Source: Nitrospirota bacterium
Lineage (GTDB): Bacteria > Nitrospirota > Thermodesulfovibrionia > Thermodesulfovibrionales > SM23-35
Direction of reading: 5' to 3'
DNA length: 6,173 nucleotides
NCBI GenBank assembly: GCA_016212245.1
Contig: JACRGU010000030.1
Span: 1-6,173, forward strand
The translations under genes were made by a program, and so were the position numbers. The notes below the pieces were generated by a model. That model saw only the letters and a list, made by a program, of their open reading frames with translations, did not search any database and was not told where the DNA came from. Positions 5,439 to 6,173 of the stretch are shown here, piece by piece; position 1 is the first letter of the stretch, and every line of letters begins with the position of its first letter.

Positions 5439-6173
5439 ATGGAGAAGTATAAATTCAATACAATTGACGAAGCCATAGATGACATAGCAAGGGGGAAAAT
5501 GGTTATCCTCGTTGATGATGAGGATAGAGAAAACGAGGGTGACCTGTGTATGGCAGCAGAGATGGTAACACCAGAGGCGATCAATTTTATGGCCAAATAT
5601 GGTAGGGGGCTTATCTGCCTCTCGCTCACTCCAGAACGCGTAGAGGAATTAAAACTCCCGATGATGACAGATGAGAACACCTCACCCTTTGGCACTGCCT
5701 TCACAGTTTCGATAGAGGCAAAAAGAGGGGTCACAACAGGCATCTCAGCAGCAGACAGGTCAAGAACAATATGCACTGCTATTGACCCGAGGACAAAACC
5801 AGAGGATCTTGCAAGACCTGGCCATGTCTTTCCTTTGAAGGCAAGGCCTGGTGGTGTACTTCAGAGGGCAGGGCAGACAGAGGGGTCTGTTGATTTGGCA
5901 AGACTTGCAAGGCTTTACCCAGCAGGTGTTATCTGTGAAATAATGAATGACGATGGGACAATGGCAAGGGTCCCCGAGCTTATGGAGTTTGCAAAAAGAC
6001 ATAACCTCAAGATAGTCACCGTTAAAGACCTCATCAAATATAGGATGAGGACAGAGTCATTTGTAAAAAGGCTTGCGACTGTAAAATTTCCAACAGAGTA
6101 TGGTGAGTTTAATGCTATTGTGTACACTAACGATGTGGATAGCAACATCCATATCGCCATTGTTAAAGGTGAG
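5439..6173 (+). CDS. ribBA: Bifunctional DHBP synthase / GTP cyclohydrolase II, 3' truncated by window
   Basis: RibBA supplies both precursors of riboflavin. Its N-terminal half makes 3,4-dihydroxy-2-butanone 4-phosphate from ribulose 5-phosphate, and its C-terminal half opens GTP. The 245 codons in view cover the whole RibB domain (about 1-203), with DDEDRENEGD (26-35), PFGTAFTVSIEA (83-94), TTGISAADR (99-107) and RPGHVFPL (126-133), and the first 40 or so residues of the RibA domain (ATVKFPTEYGEFNAIVY, 213-229), cut at the window end. The ATG at 5439 is 2 bp after ribE and is preceded by AGGG at 5428-5431. One oddity: the segment normally reading GHTEA is GQTEG (145-149), so Gln146 stands where E. 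coli RibB has metal ligand His153. The alignment is gap-free from DRENEGD (Glu31 for Glu38) through His129 (for His136). Whether the RibB half is active is therefore open. Confidence 0.93.
   Translation, partial: MEKYKFNTIDEAIDDIARGKMVILVDDEDRENEGDLCMAAEMVTPEAINFMAKYGRGLICLSLTPERVEELKLPMMTDENTSPFGTAFTVSIEAKRGVTTGISAADRSRTICTAIDPRTKPEDLARPGHVFPLKARPGGVLQRAGQTEGSVDLARLARLYPAGVICEIMNDDGTMARVPELMEFAKRHNLKIVTVKDLIKYRMRTESFVKRLATVKFPTEYGEFNAIVYTNDVDSNIHIAIVKGE

Noticed and set aside
5760..6160. Two overlapping - strand frames of about 80 codons (5760-6002 and 5915-6160), one Cys-rich
   Set aside because: Both are antisense to ribBA, which is unmistakable from its motifs; neither has a ribosome binding site or recognisable features of its own.

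Overview
The window is a compact, one-directional stretch of bacterial chromosome. All nine recognisable genes lie on the + strand, neighbours overlap by a few bases or are separated by at most about 13 bp, and the only real intergenic gap (2748-2831) is 84 bp. Moderate GC, heavy use of AGA/AGG and ATA codons, and the gene mix suggest an anaerobic or thermophilic bacterium of the Nitrospirota (Thermodesulfovibrio-like) or a related deep lineage. That placement is inference from style and is not proven by any marker here.

Left part (1-1393): the 3' portion of a HEAT-repeat protein, then a 276-residue protein that I read as coiled coil, possible winged helix and a PD-(D/E)XK nuclease-like domain, then a 53-residue four-cysteine protein that falls below usual ORF length cut-offs. 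The three are tightly packed, with clear ribosome binding sites before the second and third. None has a function I can name, and this is the least explained part of the window.

Middle (1401-3785): a long (448 aa) class II fructose-bisphosphate aldolase-like enzyme with all expected metal and catalytic residues, then a ROK-family sugar kinase (probable glucokinase) with its zinc motif. They make a small sugar-phosphate module. The gap between them holds an AT-rich inverted repeat with 11-bp perfect arms, and the kinase start is best placed after the repeat, at 2832.

Right part (3782-6173): signal peptidase I (lepB), a small membrane-anchored protein with DUF4845-like layout, riboflavin synthase (ribE) and the start of ribBA, which runs off the window. 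Kinase, lepB, the small membrane protein and ribE are joined by 4-bp overlaps or abutting stop/start codons, and three successive genes use GTG, TTG and TTG starts, so translational coupling is likely. No FMN riboswitch precedes the rib genes. The DHBP-synthase half of RibBA carries Gln where the family normally has a metal-binding His.

Most of the window is housekeeping. I see no CRISPR array, insertion sequence, tRNA, rRNA or phage gene. The points most worth a second look are the nuclease-like protein with its small Cys-rich partner, the RibB His-to-Gln change, and the inverted repeat.
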